Assembly: GCF_003586305.1 (NCBI RefSeq)
Contig: NZ_QXJI01000001.1
Location: forward strand, 186,001-250,000
Reading direction: 5' to 3'
Length of the DNA: 64,000 bases
Origin: Cognatilysobacter tabacisoli
Lineage (GTDB): Bacteria; Pseudomonadota; Gammaproteobacteria; Xanthomonadales; Xanthomonadaceae
Shown here: positions 45,631 to 54,512 of the stretch, piece by piece
Position numbering within the stretch: the stretch's first letter is position 1
Layout: the number at the start of each line of letters is the position of its first letter
Program-made: the position numbers and the translations under genes
The notes under the pieces: model-generated
What the model was told of the DNA's origin: nothing
The model's database searches: none
What the model saw: only the letters and a program-made list of their open reading frames with translations

Positions 45631-47280
45631 TCAGCGGCGGCGCAGGTCCTCGTCGCGGATGCCCTGGCGCTTGAGCTCCAGCACCGTCGGCGTGATCGCC
45701 GCGATCCGCGCTTCGATCCGCTGCCGGGCGTAGTAGTCGACCTCGGGCCGCTTCCTCAGCGTGTTGAGCTGCACCAGCGCCTGTTCGGCGCGCCCGCTCA
45801 GGTAGGCCGCTTCGGCATAGGCCTCGCCGGCCCGGACCGGGTCTCCGGCCACCTCGCACGCGCGGGCGAACAGCCGCTGGAACACCGGGTCGTCGCCGGA
45901 GCGACCGAGCAGCGGCCGCAGCACGGCCTGCGCGCGCCGGCCCGCGGCCGGGCTGCTGCGCTGGGTCAGCGCCCGCGCATACGTCAGCGCGACGGCGCGG
46001 TTGTCCGGCGTCTCGCGAAGCATCGCCTCGAACCGCGCATCGGCGGCGTCGATGCGGCCGCTCTGCGACTCCGCCTCGGCCAGCGCCAGACCGATCCAGC
46101 GGTCGCCGGGCCGCTCGGCCAGCAGCGAGGCCAGCGACTTCGCCGCGGCGGCCGGCTGGTTGGCCAGCAGCCGGGCCACGGCGAAACCGTACTGCTCTGC
46201 CGGCTTGAGCGGCTTGGCCTTCTGCAGCCGCTCGTACTCCTGCACGGCCATCGCGGGCGTGTTCGCGCTGAGTACGCGGATGCGCTCGCGGGCGTAATCG
46301 AACTCGCCGGTGCCGCCGCGCGCCAGCGCCGCGCCGGTCACCTGGAGGCCGCCGGGCAGCAGTGGGTTCACCGCGCCGGAATCGCCGGCGAACGTCGGGC
46401 CTGGCGTGCCCTCGGTCCGGCACAGGGCCACGCCGTCGGGGTCGCGCACGCACACCTCGGCCGTTCCGTTCGCCCGGCGGATCTGGGCCGAGCGCTCCTT
46501 GGCCTCGGTGATGCGGGTGGTGGTGACCGGGTGGGTGCGCAGGTAGTCCGGCGTCTCGCCGTACCAGTTGGCCGCATTGCTGCGCGAGCGGGCCTGCATG
46601 GTGCTGAAGAAGTCGGCCATCGCCATCGGGTCGAACTGGCTGCGCGACAGGGTCTGGATGCCGACCCGGTCGGCTTCGGATTCGTTGGCGCGGGTGTAGT
46701 CGATCTGGCGCTGCTGCATGATCCCCATCGCGCCGATCAGCGCGGCCTGCGAGGCGTCGTCGCTCGAATTCCCGCCGGCCGCCTGGGCCGCGACGATCGC
46801 GCCGAGCATCGCCAGCAGGATCGGCAGCTGGTCGCGCTGGGCGCGTTCGACGCCGCGCAGCACGTGCTGCTGCGTCACGTGGGCGATCTCGTGCGCCATG
46901 ACCGCGGCGACCTCGTCCTCGCGCTCGGCCGCCAGCACCAGCCCGGCATTGACGCCGATGTAGCCGCCGAGCGTCGCGAACGCGTTGATCTGGCGCTGAC
47001 GCAGCATGAAGAAGGTGAACGGCTGGCGCGGCCGGTCGCTGCTGGCGGCCAGGCGCGTGCCCAGCGTGTCGAGCCAGCCGTCGACCAGCGGGTCCTCGAG
47101 GATGTACTCGTAGTGGCGCAGCTGCGCGAGCATCATCCCGCCGTATTCCTCCTGCTGGGCCGGATTGAGCAGCTCGCCCGCGGAGGAGCCGATGTCGGGC
47201 AGGCTCGATTCCTGCGCGGGCGCGCAGACCGCGGCAACGGCGAGCGTGATGGCGGCGGTGAGCAGGGCGATGCGGCGCAA
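45631..47280 (-). CDS. BepA-like periplasmic M48 metalloprotease with TPRs
   Basis: 549 residues from a TTG at 47280. This start is chosen because GAGGAG lies six bases upstream and it begins a signal peptide (RRIALLTAAITLAVAAVCA, cut near APA). The peptidase has the HEIAH motif (130-134) and the EXXXD third ligand in NESEADRVG (E200 to D204). The C-terminal half (about 310-520) contains TPR-like helices (AVQEYERLQKAKPLKPAEQY, WIGLALAEAESQSGRIDAAD). BepA proteases check assembly of outer-membrane LptD and BamA. An ATG at 47346 would add 22 residues without signal character. Confidence 0.92.
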   Translation of the reverse strand: MRRIALLTAAITLAVAAVCAPAQESSLPDIGSSAGELLNPAQQEEYGGMMLAQLRHYEYILEDPLVDGWLDTLGTRLAASSDRPRQPFTFFMLRQRQINAFATLGGYIGVNAGLVLAAEREDEVAAVMAHEIAHVTQQHVLRGVERAQRDQLPILLAMLGAIVAAQAAGGNSSDDASQAALIGAMGIMQQRQIDYTRANESEADRVGIQTLSRSQFDPMAMADFFSTMQARSRSNAANWYGETPDYLRTHPVTTTRITEAKERSAQIRRANGTAEVCVRDPDGVALCRTEGTPGPTFAGDSGAVNPLLPGGLQVTGAALARGGTGEFDYARERIRVLSANTPAMAVQEYERLQKAKPLKPAEQYGFAVARLLANQPAAAAKSLASLLAERPGDRWIGLALAEAESQSGRIDAADARFEAMLRETPDNRAVALTYARALTQRSSPAAGRRAQAVLRPLLGRSGDDPVFQRLFARACEVAGDPVRAGEAYAEAAYLSGRAEQALVQLNTLRKRPEVDYYARQRIEARIAAITPTVLELKRQGIRDEDLRRR

Positions 47281-47550
47281 GCGGAACTCCTCGATGCAGC
47301 GGTGCGGCGGACGCGTCGACGGCGCGGTCTGGTGGCAGGGCCCCATGACCGACCGGCAGCATGGGCCCGCGCCGGGTCGGCGGGGTGAATAGGCGGTGAA
47401 ACAGATGGATAGGACGCCGTTGGCGGCTCGCGCCAGCCGCGCGGGTCGCCCCGTGGGCGGCAGCGTTCTGCCCGGCGGGTGGAAAACCGGTGCCCACGAA
47501 CCCATATTGGACCGCGAACCGAGTGCCGAGTTTCATCCAGGAGAGCCGTT

Positions 47551-47835
47551 TTGAGCGAGACCGCCATGCCCCCGTCGGGCATCACCATCTACACCACCGC
47601 CATCTGCCCGTACTGCGTCGCCGCCAAGAACTTCCTCAAGAGCAAGAACCAGTCGTGGACCGAAGTGCGCATCGACCTGGATCCGGCCGAGCGCGAGCGC
47701 ATGGTCGCGCGCACGCGTCGCACCAGCGTGCCGCAGATCTTCATCGGCGAAACCCACGTCGGTGGCTACGACGACATGATCGCGCTGCATCGCGCCGGTG
47801 GGCTCGAGCCGCTGCTGGCGGAGCTGTCGGCATGA
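47551..47835 (+). CDS. grxC: Glutaredoxin (GrxC type)
   Basis: 94 residues from a TTG at 47551, six bases after AGGAGA. An ATG at 47566 would give 89 residues but sits 21 bases from that ribosome site. The active site is CPYC in TTAICPYCVAAKNFLKSK; the glutathione site includes RTSVPQIFIGETHVGGYDD (TVP-type loop). It reduces disulphides and glutathione adducts. The next gene, a CMD protein, starts inside its stop codon (ATGA). Confidence 0.95.
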   Translation: MSETAMPPSGITIYTTAICPYCVAAKNFLKSKNQSWTEVRIDLDPAERERMVARTRRTSVPQIFIGETHVGGYDDMIALHRAGGLEPLLAELSA

Positions 47836-48251
47836 GCGGCCACGACGAGGGGCAGGGCGGGGGCGCCGGCAGCCAGGCCGATCGCGTCGCGGAGTTCACC
47901 GCGTTCCGCAAGCGCATGAACGAACGGATCCTGGCCGAGCCGAACCAGGTGGTCCGCCGCTTCTTCGCACTCGATACGCAGACCTACCAGTCCGGCGCGC
48001 TCGACGTGAAGACCAAGGAGCTGCTGGGCCTGGTGGCGTCGATGGTGCTGCGCTGCGACGACTGCATCAGCTACCACGTCGCCCAGTGCAAGGAGGCGGG
48101 CGTGACGCGCGAGGAGATGTTCGAGACCTTCTCGGTGGGCCTGGTCGTCGGCGGCTCCATCGTGATCCCGCACCTGCGCCGCGCGGTCGACTTCCTCGAC
48201 CGCCTCGAGCAGGGCGACGCCGGCGCGCCTGCCGCGCACGACCACGGCTGA
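47832..48251 (+). CDS. Carboxymuconolactone-decarboxylase-like (AhpD-type) protein
   Basis: 139 residues. CMD domain with a Cys pair and His as in AhpD: LRCDDCISYHVAQCKEAGVT (about 75-94), then MFETFSVGLVVGGSIVIPH. The CxxC plus His suggests peroxidase or disulphide-reductase activity rather than decarboxylation. The gene starts four bases inside the glutaredoxin stop (ATGA), so a thiol-redox partnership with Grx is likely. The last 20 residues are rich in Ala, Gly and His. Confidence 0.9.
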   Translation: MSGHDEGQGGGAGSQADRVAEFTAFRKRMNERILAEPNQVVRRFFALDTQTYQSGALDVKTKELLGLVASMVLRCDDCISYHVAQCKEAGVTREEMFETFSVGLVVGGSIVIPHLRRAVDFLDRLEQGDAGAPAAHDHG

Positions 48252-48418
48252 GGCCTCCGCCGCCGCGCCGCGGACGCTAGCCGGGCGGCGCGGCGGGGCG
48301 CACGCCCGCATTGGACCAACGTTGCAAGGGCGGGCAGGCCGTCGATCCGGCATAATTACGGGGCTCACCACCCGGCTCCGGGCCCCCGCCCGCACGCCAC
48401 CAGCTGGAAACCCCTTCA

Positions 48419-49426
48419 ATGACGCAGACGATTACCGTCATCCGTGGCGATGGCATCGGTCCGGAAATCATGGACGCCGCCCTGTACGTGCTCGACACGA
48501 TGCAGCTCGGGCTCCAGTACGAGTTTGCCGACGCCGGGCTGGTCGCACTGGAGAAGCAGGGCGAGCTGCTGCCGCAGTCGACGATGGACTCGATCCGCAA
48601 GACCCGCGTGGCGCTGAAGTCGCCGCTGACCACGCCGGTCGGCGAGGGCTTCAGCTCGATCAACGTCGAGCTGCGCAAGCGCTTCGACCTGTACGCCAAC
48701 GTGCGCCCGGCCAAGAGCTTTCCGAACACCAAGTCGCGCTTCCCGACCGGCGTTGACCTGATCACCGTGCGGGAGAACACCGAGGGCGCCTATATCGGCG
48801 AGGGCCAGTCGCTGTCCGAGGACGGCGAGACCGCGCTGCTGACCCAGCGCGTGACCCGCCGCGGCTCCGAGCGCATCGTGCGCTACGCGTTCGAACTGGC
48901 GCGCAAGACCGGGCGCAAGAAGGTCACGGTCGTGCACAAGGCGAACATCCTGAAGTCGACGTCGGGCCTGTTCCTGAAGACCGCGCGCGCGGTGGCGACG
49001 GACTACCCGGACATCGAGTGCAACGAGATGATCGTCGACAACACCTGCATGCAGCTGGTGATGCGGCCGGAGCAGTTCGACATCATCGTCACCACCAACC
49101 TGTTCGGCGACATCATCTCCGACCTGTGCGCCGGCCTGGTCGGCGGGCTGGGCCTGGCACCGGGCGCCAACATCGGCACCGACGCGGCGATCTTCGAGGC
49201 CGTGCACGGCACCGCGCCGGACATCGCCGGGCAGGGCAAGGCCAATCCGTGCGCGCTGCTGCTCGGCGCCGCGCAGATGCTCGACCACCTGGGCATGCCC
49301 GACAAGGCGACCCGACTGCGCGACGCCATCGTCGCCACGCTCGAGGCGAAGGATTCGCTGACCCCGGACCTCGGTGGGACCGGCAATACGATGGCGTTCG
49401 CCAAGGCGATCGCCTCGCGGATCTGA
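48419..49426 (+). CDS. NAD-dependent isocitrate dehydrogenase (IDH/IMDH family)
   Basis: 335 residues, smaller than E. coli Icd (416). The substrate site is FSSINVELRKRFDLYANVRP, with GDGIGPEIM at the start, and VHKANILK, EMIVDNTCMQLV and FGDIISDLCAGLVGGLGLAP further on. The coenzyme-selecting loop GTAPDIAGQGKANP has Asp-Ile, as in NAD-specific enzymes, in place of the Lys-Tyr of NADP types. It oxidises isocitrate to 2-oxoglutarate in the TCA cycle. A CATAAT box lies at 48351-48356. No kinase/phosphatase (AceK) is nearby. Confidence 0.93.
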   Translation: MTQTITVIRGDGIGPEIMDAALYVLDTMQLGLQYEFADAGLVALEKQGELLPQSTMDSIRKTRVALKSPLTTPVGEGFSSINVELRKRFDLYANVRPAKSFPNTKSRFPTGVDLITVRENTEGAYIGEGQSLSEDGETALLTQRVTRRGSERIVRYAFELARKTGRKKVTVVHKANILKSTSGLFLKTARAVATDYPDIECNEMIVDNTCMQLVMRPEQFDIIVTTNLFGDIISDLCAGLVGGLGLAPGANIGTDAAIFEAVHGTAPDIAGQGKANPCALLLGAAQMLDHLGMPDKATRLRDAIVATLEAKDSLTPDLGGTGNTMAFAKAIASRI

Positions 49427-49579
49427 GGCCGGCGCGCCCGGGGCTGAACCGGACGCGAACTGAACGGGGGCGCCTCGCCGCTGGCCTGTGGCCGCGGCGG
49501 CGCGCGTGAAGGTCCGGTGGTAGGCTCTCGGCGTTCGGTTGGGGGGCCGACGCTCCGTCCTTGCCTCCGGAAGTGCCCC

Positions 49580-51172
49580 ATGCGGATTTCGATCGCGGTC
49601 CTGGCCGCCTTTGCGCTGGTTCCCAGCAGCGCCTTCGCCGCCACCTATACGGTCGGCCCCACCGGCCGCCAGTACACCCAGCTCTCGATCGCGCTCGCCA
49701 GCCTCAACCTCGAACCGGGCGACATCGTCCTGGTCGACGGCAACGCCACTTACACCGGTGGCATCGTCGTCGGCAGCGAGGACGACGGCGCCGCGGGGAA
49801 CCCGGTCACGATCCGCTGGAACCGCGCCGCCGGCGCGACACGGCCGCTGCTGAGCGGCGGCCAGCACACCATCAAGTTCGAGCAGTCCAACCACGTCGTG
49901 TTCGAGGGGTTCGACGTCACCGGTGGCACCAGTTCGTGCGTGTTCAACGAAGCGCACGAGGTGCTGGTGCGCGACGTGCTGGTGCGCGACTGCCCGTCGC
50001 ACGGCATCCTCGGCGCGGACCAGAACTCCGGCTCGTTCACGCTCGAATACAGCGAGGTGCGTCGCTCCGGCTCCGGCACGACGCGGCATTCGATGTACAT
50101 GCAGAACGACCAGATGGTGTACCCGGACGCGGTGTTCCGCATGCGCTTCAACTACGTGCACAGCGGCAACGGCGGCATCCTGATGCGCTCGCGGTACACG
50201 CGCAGCGAGGTCTACTACAACTGGTTCGAAGGCTCGACCAACGAGGAGGTCGAGTTCATCGGCCCCGACTGCGAATCCCAGAAGGCCGGCTGGACTGCGG
50301 ACCTGCGCCGCGAGGACGCCGACTTCGTCGGCAACGTCATCGTGCACACGTCGAACTGGCGCAACGCGATCCGTGCCGGCGGCGATCTCGTCGGCCGCAG
50401 CCAGGGCCGGCTGCGCATCGCCAACAACACGATCATCTTCGACAGCCCGGGCACCAGCGTGGCGAACGCCGTCGACGTGCGCCTCGGGCTCGAGAGCCTG
50501 GAGATGCACAACAACGTCATCCATCGCGTCGGTCCGTCGCCGCTGGCCGCGCTGTACGAGCTGCCTGCCAGCGAAACCGCGCAGCCGTATGCGTGCTCGC
50601 CGCAGTCGCGCGAGCCGTGGGTCAGCGGTCGCAAGGTGGCTGGCAGCCACAACTGGATCGAGTCGGGCGCCAACGCGGTCCCGCCGGAGTGGGTCAACAC
50701 CCGCCAGGGCGCCGACCCGCAGCTGGCCAGCATCGCCCAGCGTCTGCTGCGTCCGGTGGCGGGTAGCCCGCTCGTCAACGCCGGCACCAATTCGCCGGCG
50801 ACGCCGGTCGCGTTCCCGTTCACCTCGCCGCAGCGCGTTGCCGCGTTCGACCCGCCGCTGAGGGCGAAGATGGCGATCGGCGACGAGCATGCGCGCCTGC
50901 CGCAGTCGCACACGGTCGACATCGGCGCCCTCGAGGAGACCGACATCGACGACCTGGTCGGGCCGTTCATCCTCAACGGCTCGTCTCCGCTCCTGCCTCC
51001 GTCGTCGGCGACGGCGACCGCGCCGGTGGCCAGCGCCGCGGTGGAGCCGGCGCGCGACGTCGCCCCGGTCGTGGTCACCGAGCCCAGGAACGAACGCGCC
51101 GGCGCCCGCCTGCAGCGCTGGCTGTCGACGCGCTGGAACTCGTTCCTGCGCTTGATCGGCTGGCGCCGCTGA
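49580..51172 (+). CDS. Exported right-handed parallel beta-helix protein
   Basis: 530 residues with a signal peptide (MRISIAVLAAFALVPSSAFA). Asn/Gly-rich repeat turns such as SNHVVFEGFDVTG, FTLEYSEVRRSG, MRFNYVHSGNGGIL, RSEVYYNWFEGS and LRIANNTIIFDS form a pectin-lyase-like beta helix (about 40-380). Two Cys-containing loops (ASETAQPYACSPQ, TSSCVFNEAH) may form a disulphide. The tail (about 455-530) is Ala/Pro/Val-rich and ends in a Trp/Arg-rich amphipathic run, WLSTRWNSFLRLIGWRR, which could bind membrane or surface polymer. A polysaccharide-active or adhesive surface protein is likely; no catalytic triad was identified. Confidence 0.82.
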   Translation: MRISIAVLAAFALVPSSAFAATYTVGPTGRQYTQLSIALASLNLEPGDIVLVDGNATYTGGIVVGSEDDGAAGNPVTIRWNRAAGATRPLLSGGQHTIKFEQSNHVVFEGFDVTGGTSSCVFNEAHEVLVRDVLVRDCPSHGILGADQNSGSFTLEYSEVRRSGSGTTRHSMYMQNDQMVYPDAVFRMRFNYVHSGNGGILMRSRYTRSEVYYNWFEGSTNEEVEFIGPDCESQKAGWTADLRREDADFVGNVIVHTSNWRNAIRAGGDLVGRSQGRLRIANNTIIFDSPGTSVANAVDVRLGLESLEMHNNVIHRVGPSPLAALYELPASETAQPYACSPQSREPWVSGRKVAGSHNWIESGANAVPPEWVNTRQGADPQLASIAQRLLRPVAGSPLVNAGTNSPATPVAFPFTSPQRVAAFDPPLRAKMAIGDEHARLPQSHTVDIGALEETDIDDLVGPFILNGSSPLLPPSSATATAPVASAAVEPARDVAPVVVTEPRNERAGARLQRWLSTRWNSFLRLIGWRR

Positions 51173-51284
51173 CCGCGGCAGGCGCAACCGTCCTGCCGGG
51201 GCGATCCCATCGTCCCGCTGGCAGCCTTTGCCGCGTGCCTCGAGGTGCCCAGAATGGCCGGCCGCCCCTACTGACCGCCCCGCC

Positions 51285-52622
51285 GTGGATACCCGCCCCA
51301 GTGCGCTTGCGCTGACGCCGCTGCTGCTCTTCCTCGCGCTGTTCCTCGGCGCGGGCCTGTACTTCACCGCGCAGGGCGAGGCGATGGGGTTCTACCAGGT
51401 GCGCGCTCCCGTCGCGATACTCCCGGCGCTCGCGCTGGCCGCGTGGCTGGCATGGCGCCGGCGCGTGCCGGTGCAGGAGACGCTGTTCGCCGGCATGGGC
51501 CACCCGAACGTCATGCTGATGGCGCTGATCTTCCTGCTTGCCGGGGCGTTCGCGACCGTCTCGAAGTCGGTCGGTGCGGTCGACGCAGTGGTTGCGCTCG
51601 GCCTCGGCCATCTCCCGCCGGCGCTGATTCTCCCCGGATTGTTCGCGCTGGCCGGGTTCGTCGCGCTCGCCATCGGTACATCGATGGGCACGATCGCCGC
51701 GGTGGTGCCGATCGCGCTCGGCGTCGCCGACGCGGCGGGGCTGGACCGCGGGCTTGTGCTGGGCGCGGTGGTCGGCGGTGCGATGTTCGGCGACAACCTA
51801 TCGGTCATTTCCGACACCACGATCGCGGCCACCCGCAGCCAGGGCGCGCAGATGCGCGACAAGTTCCGCGAGAACTTCTGGATCGCACTGCCGGCGGCGA
51901 TCGCGACGCTGCTGACGCTGGCCGTGCTCGGCAACGCCGCCCCCGTCGAATCGGTGCGCTCGGACGCATCGCCGTGGCTGGTCCTCCCCTACGTGGCGGT
52001 GCTGGTGCTGGCGGTCGCCGGCGTGGACGTCGTCGTGGTGCTGGCGCTCGGGCTGGTGCTCGCCGCTGGCTTCGGCATCTCCCTGGGCGAAGGCTATGGA
52101 GTGGCCGAGGTCGCTGGCGACGTCTACGCCGGGTTCGAGGGCATGGTCGAGATCACGCTGCTTTCGATCCTGATCGGCGGCCTGGCGGCGCTGATGAAGG
52201 CCAGCGGCGGGCTGGACTGGCTGGCGTCGTCGATCGCGCGGCTCGCGCGCGGCAGCAGCGGCCGCCGCGTCGGCGAGTTCAGCATCGCCGCGCTGGCAGC
52301 CGGCGGTGACGCGCTGACGGCGAACAACACGGTGGCGATCCTGGTCGCCGGCGACGTGGCGCGTGACATCGCCGGGCGACATGGCGTGACGCCGCGCCGC
52401 GCGGCCAGCCTGCTCGACATCTTCGCGTGCGCGGTCCAGGGCGTGCTGCCGTACGGCGCGCAGATCCTGCTGGCCGCATCATTGGGCGGCGTTTCGTCGC
52501 TGTCGATCGCCGGCCAGGTGCACTACTGCTGGCTGCTGGCCATCGTCGCCGTGGCCTTCATGGTGTGGCCGCGTCGCGCCGAAGCCGGCGCGTCGCCGTT
52601 ATCCGCTGCCGCCGACGCCTGA
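51285..52622 (+). CDS. NhaC-family Na+/H+ antiporter
   Basis: 445 residues from a GTG at 51285. Ten to twelve hydrophobic helices, with the NhaC pattern GMGHPNVMLMALIFLLAGAF, AIGTSMGTIAAVVPIALGV, GGAMFGDNLSVISDTTIAAT and, in the second half, AAGGDALTANNTVAILVAGD, and LLDIFACAVQGVLPYGAQIL. The Asp residues in GDNLSVISDTT are the likely cation site. It probably exchanges Na+ (or Li+) for protons; tartrate/malate-lactate type antiporters of the same family are an alternative. Weak ribosome site. A single gene. Confidence 0.88.
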   Translation: MDTRPSALALTPLLLFLALFLGAGLYFTAQGEAMGFYQVRAPVAILPALALAAWLAWRRRVPVQETLFAGMGHPNVMLMALIFLLAGAFATVSKSVGAVDAVVALGLGHLPPALILPGLFALAGFVALAIGTSMGTIAAVVPIALGVADAAGLDRGLVLGAVVGGAMFGDNLSVISDTTIAATRSQGAQMRDKFRENFWIALPAAIATLLTLAVLGNAAPVESVRSDASPWLVLPYVAVLVLAVAGVDVVVVLALGLVLAAGFGISLGEGYGVAEVAGDVYAGFEGMVEITLLSILIGGLAALMKASGGLDWLASSIARLARGSSGRRVGEFSIAALAAGGDALTANNTVAILVAGDVARDIAGRHGVTPRRAASLLDIFACAVQGVLPYGAQILLAASLGGVSSLSIAGQVHYCWLLAIVAVAFMVWPRRAEAGASPLSAAADA

Positions 52623-52685
52623 GCGCGGAAGCGGGTACGCGAGCGGGACGCCGGGGCGTCCCGTCGCCGAGGCGTCAGCGACCGC

Positions 52686-53438
52686 TCAGTCGCGCAGCTT
52701 GGCCAGCAGGCGGAGGAACTCGACGTAGAGCCACACCAGCGTGACCATCAAGCCGAACGCCCCGTACCACTCCATGTACTTCGGCGCGCCCGCGTCGACG
52801 CCCGTCTCGATGAAGTCGAAATCCAGCACCAGGTTCAGCGCCGCGATGACCACCACGAACAGGCTGAAGCCGATTCCGACGAGGCCCGACTCGTGGATCA
52901 TCGGGATGCGGATGTCGAATAGCCCGAGCACGATCGTCGCCAGGTACACCAGCAGGATGCCGCCGGTCGCGGCGACCACGCCCAGCTTGAAGTTTTCGGT
53001 CGCCCGGACAAGCCCGGAGCGGTAGGCGAACAGCAGCGCGAACATCGTGCCGAACGTCAGCAGCACCGCCTGCATGACGATTCCGTCGTACAGATGGTTG
53101 TACATCGCCGAAATCGCGCCGAGGAAGAAGCCCTCGACGATCGCGTACAGCGGCGCCGTCACCGGCGACCACTCCTTCTTGAAGGCCGTCACGAGCGCCA
53201 GCACCAGCCCGCCGATCGCGCCGCCCCACAGGTAGGGGCCGGCTCCGACCGGGCCGTCGGCCGTGAACTGGACCTGGCTCCACGCGAACGCCGCTGTCAG
53301 CACGCTCAGCAACAGCAGGACGGCGGTCTTGTGGACGGTCCCGTTCAGCGTCATGGCATCGCCGTCGCGCCGGACGACCGCGCCGGTGCCGAGGTCCAGG
53401 AACGTCGATTCCTTCAGAGCGGGATTGCCGGTGCGCAT
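52686..53438 (-). CDS. BAX inhibitor-1/YccA family membrane protein
   Basis: 250 residues from the ATG at 53438 (AGGGA eight bases upstream). The BI-1 domain has seven helices (HKTAVLLLLSVLTAAFAWSQ, then PYLWGGAIGGLVLALVTAF, LYAIVEGFFLGAISAMYNH, DGIVMQAVLLTFGTMFALLF, and the end GLMVTLVWLYVEFLRLLAK). The DUF4199-like N-terminus (NPALKESTF) marks the YbhL/YetJ group that pH-gates calcium leak; YccA inhibits FtsH. The gene diverges from the tRNA-Pro promoter. Confidence 0.93.
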   Translation of the reverse strand: MRTGNPALKESTFLDLGTGAVVRRDGDAMTLNGTVHKTAVLLLLSVLTAAFAWSQVQFTADGPVGAGPYLWGGAIGGLVLALVTAFKKEWSPVTAPLYAIVEGFFLGAISAMYNHLYDGIVMQAVLLTFGTMFALLFAYRSGLVRATENFKLGVVAATGGILLVYLATIVLGLFDIRIPMIHESGLVGIGFSLFVVVIAALNLVLDFDFIETGVDAGAPKYMEWYGAFGLMVTLVWLYVEFLRLLAKLRD

Positions 53439-53504
53439 GTGTTTTTCCCTGATCGGTCCGCGTCTGCGGCGAGCATACACAGCCACGCCAGCGTTCCGCC
53501 GACA

Positions 53505-53533
53505 TTGACAGTGGGGGAGGCGGCACCCAAAAT
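53505..53533 (+). promoter_or_regulatory. Sigma-70 promoter of the tRNA-Pro cluster
   Basis: TTGACA (53505-53510), 17 bases, CAAAAT (53528-53533), 44 bases before the tRNA-Pro 5' end. A near-perfect -35, rare in this GC-rich window. Confidence 0.6.
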
Positions 53534-53576
53534 GATCGGCCTTTCGCGGCGTTGGCGCGCAACGGAAGGTCTGGCC

Positions 53577-53653
<77 letters not shown>

Positions 53654-53686
53654 CCTGCTCGATCCGCGGTTAAGATGCTGGCCTTC

Positions 53687-53763
53687 GCGCCCGTAGCTCA
53701 ACCGGATAGAGCACCGGCCTTCTAAGCCGGTGGTTGTGGGTTCGAGTCCCGCCGGGCGCGCCA
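53687..53763 (+). tRNA. tRNA-Arg (UCU)
   Basis: 77 bases. Acceptor GCGCCCG (53687-53693) pairs with CGGGCGC (53753-53759), then G and encoded CCA. Anticodon loop CTTCTAA gives TCT, which reads AGA/AGG, rare codons in GC-rich genomes. A TTAAGAT box just upstream could be its own promoter. Confidence 0.97.
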
Positions 53764-53869
53764 CACGCGGTTGCATCGGAGCGTCGACGGAAGGAGATTG
53801 GCCTTCGCGCGCTGTGGTGCCGAGACACCGGTTGACCGTCGATCCGACGGTCCTCCACACAGTTCTACG

Positions 53870-53946
53870 GTGGCTGTAGCTCAGCTGGTTAGAGTACTGG
53901 ATTGTGATTCCAGATGTCGGGGGTTCGAGTCCCCTCAGCCACCCCA
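53870..53946 (+). tRNA. tRNA-His (GUG)
   Basis: 77 bases. Acceptor GTGGCTG (53870-53876) pairs with CAGCCAC (53936-53942); C73 and encoded CCA follow. G at 53869 can serve as the extra G-1 that pairs with C73. Anticodon loop TTGTGAT gives GTG. Confidence 0.97.
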
Positions 53947-53950
53947 CCTC

Positions 53951-53978
53951 TTGCGATTGCGCGATTGTTTGCTAAACT
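53951..53978 (+). promoter_or_regulatory. Promoter of tRNA-Lys
   Basis: TTGCGA (53951-53956), 16 bases, TAAACT (53973-53978), 18 bases before the tRNA-Lys 5' end. Together with the terminator after it, tRNA-Lys can be its own unit. Confidence 0.5.
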
Positions 53979-53996
53979 TTCGCGCCTAGGTATTCC

Positions 53997-54072
53997 GGGC
54001 CGTTAGCTCAGTTGGTAGAGCAGTTGACTCTTAATCAATAGGTCCAAGGTTCGAATCCTTGACGGCCCACCA
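53997..54072 (+). tRNA. tRNA-Lys (CUU)
   Basis: 76 bases. Acceptor GGGCCGT (53997-54003) pairs with ACGGCCC (54062-54068), then A and encoded CCA. Anticodon loop CTCTTAA gives CTT, which reads AAG, the common Lys codon here. Terminator follows at 54079. Confidence 0.97.
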
Positions 54073-54078
54073 ATCCGG

Positions 54079-54110
54079 AAGGCACCTGGCGAAAGCCCGG
54101 TGCCTTTTTC
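54079..54110 (+). terminator. Terminator of the tRNA-Lys unit
   Basis: AAGGCACC (54079-54086) pairs with GGTGCCTT (54099-54106), an inner GGC/GCC pair is capped by a GAAA tetraloop, and TTTTTC follows. One T-C mismatch interrupts the stem. Confidence 0.93.
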
Positions 54111-54212
54111 TTTGCGTTTTCGTCGGTGACTCGAGGGCGCGCGGGGCGTGTTGGCCCGCAGGCGTCGATGCCCTGCACCGGGCCCCGCGCAGTCAGTTCG
54201 CGCCGGCATTCT

Positions 54213-54242
54213 TTGCCCGACGCCGCGCCGGCAACCTAGAAT
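54213..54242 (+). promoter_or_regulatory. Promoter of tRNA-Leu
   Basis: TTGCCC (54213-54218), 18 bases, TAGAAT (54237-54242), 19 bases before the tRNA-Leu 5' end. The spacing fits sigma-70. Confidence 0.5.
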
Positions 54243-54261
54243 GCGGACGCCGGGCGGCCGC

Positions 54262-54346
54262 GCGAAAGTGGCGAAATTGGTAGACGCAACAGATTTAGGT
54301 TCTGTCGCCGCAAGGCGTGGGGGTTCGATTCCCCCCTTTCGCACCA
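54262..54346 (+). tRNA. tRNA-Leu (UAG)
   Basis: 85 bases with a long variable arm (about GTCGCCGCAAGGCGT). Acceptor GCGAAAG (54262-54268) pairs with CTTTCGC (54336-54342), then A and encoded CCA. Anticodon loop TTTAGGT gives TAG. It lies upstream of tig, a placement common in xanthomonads. Confidence 0.97.
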
Positions 54347-54512
54347 GCCCGCCTTCCTTGCCCCGCCTTGCGCCCGTTCCGGGCGCTGGAAGCCGGGGCC
54401 GTCTTCGTCCACACTAGCGCGTTCCACCGGACCGGTCGCCCGACCTGGCAGCCGGTGGCATCAGGTCTTCAACATCGTGCCGCGGCGGGGCGCCGCGGAC
54501 GCAGGAGTGGAT

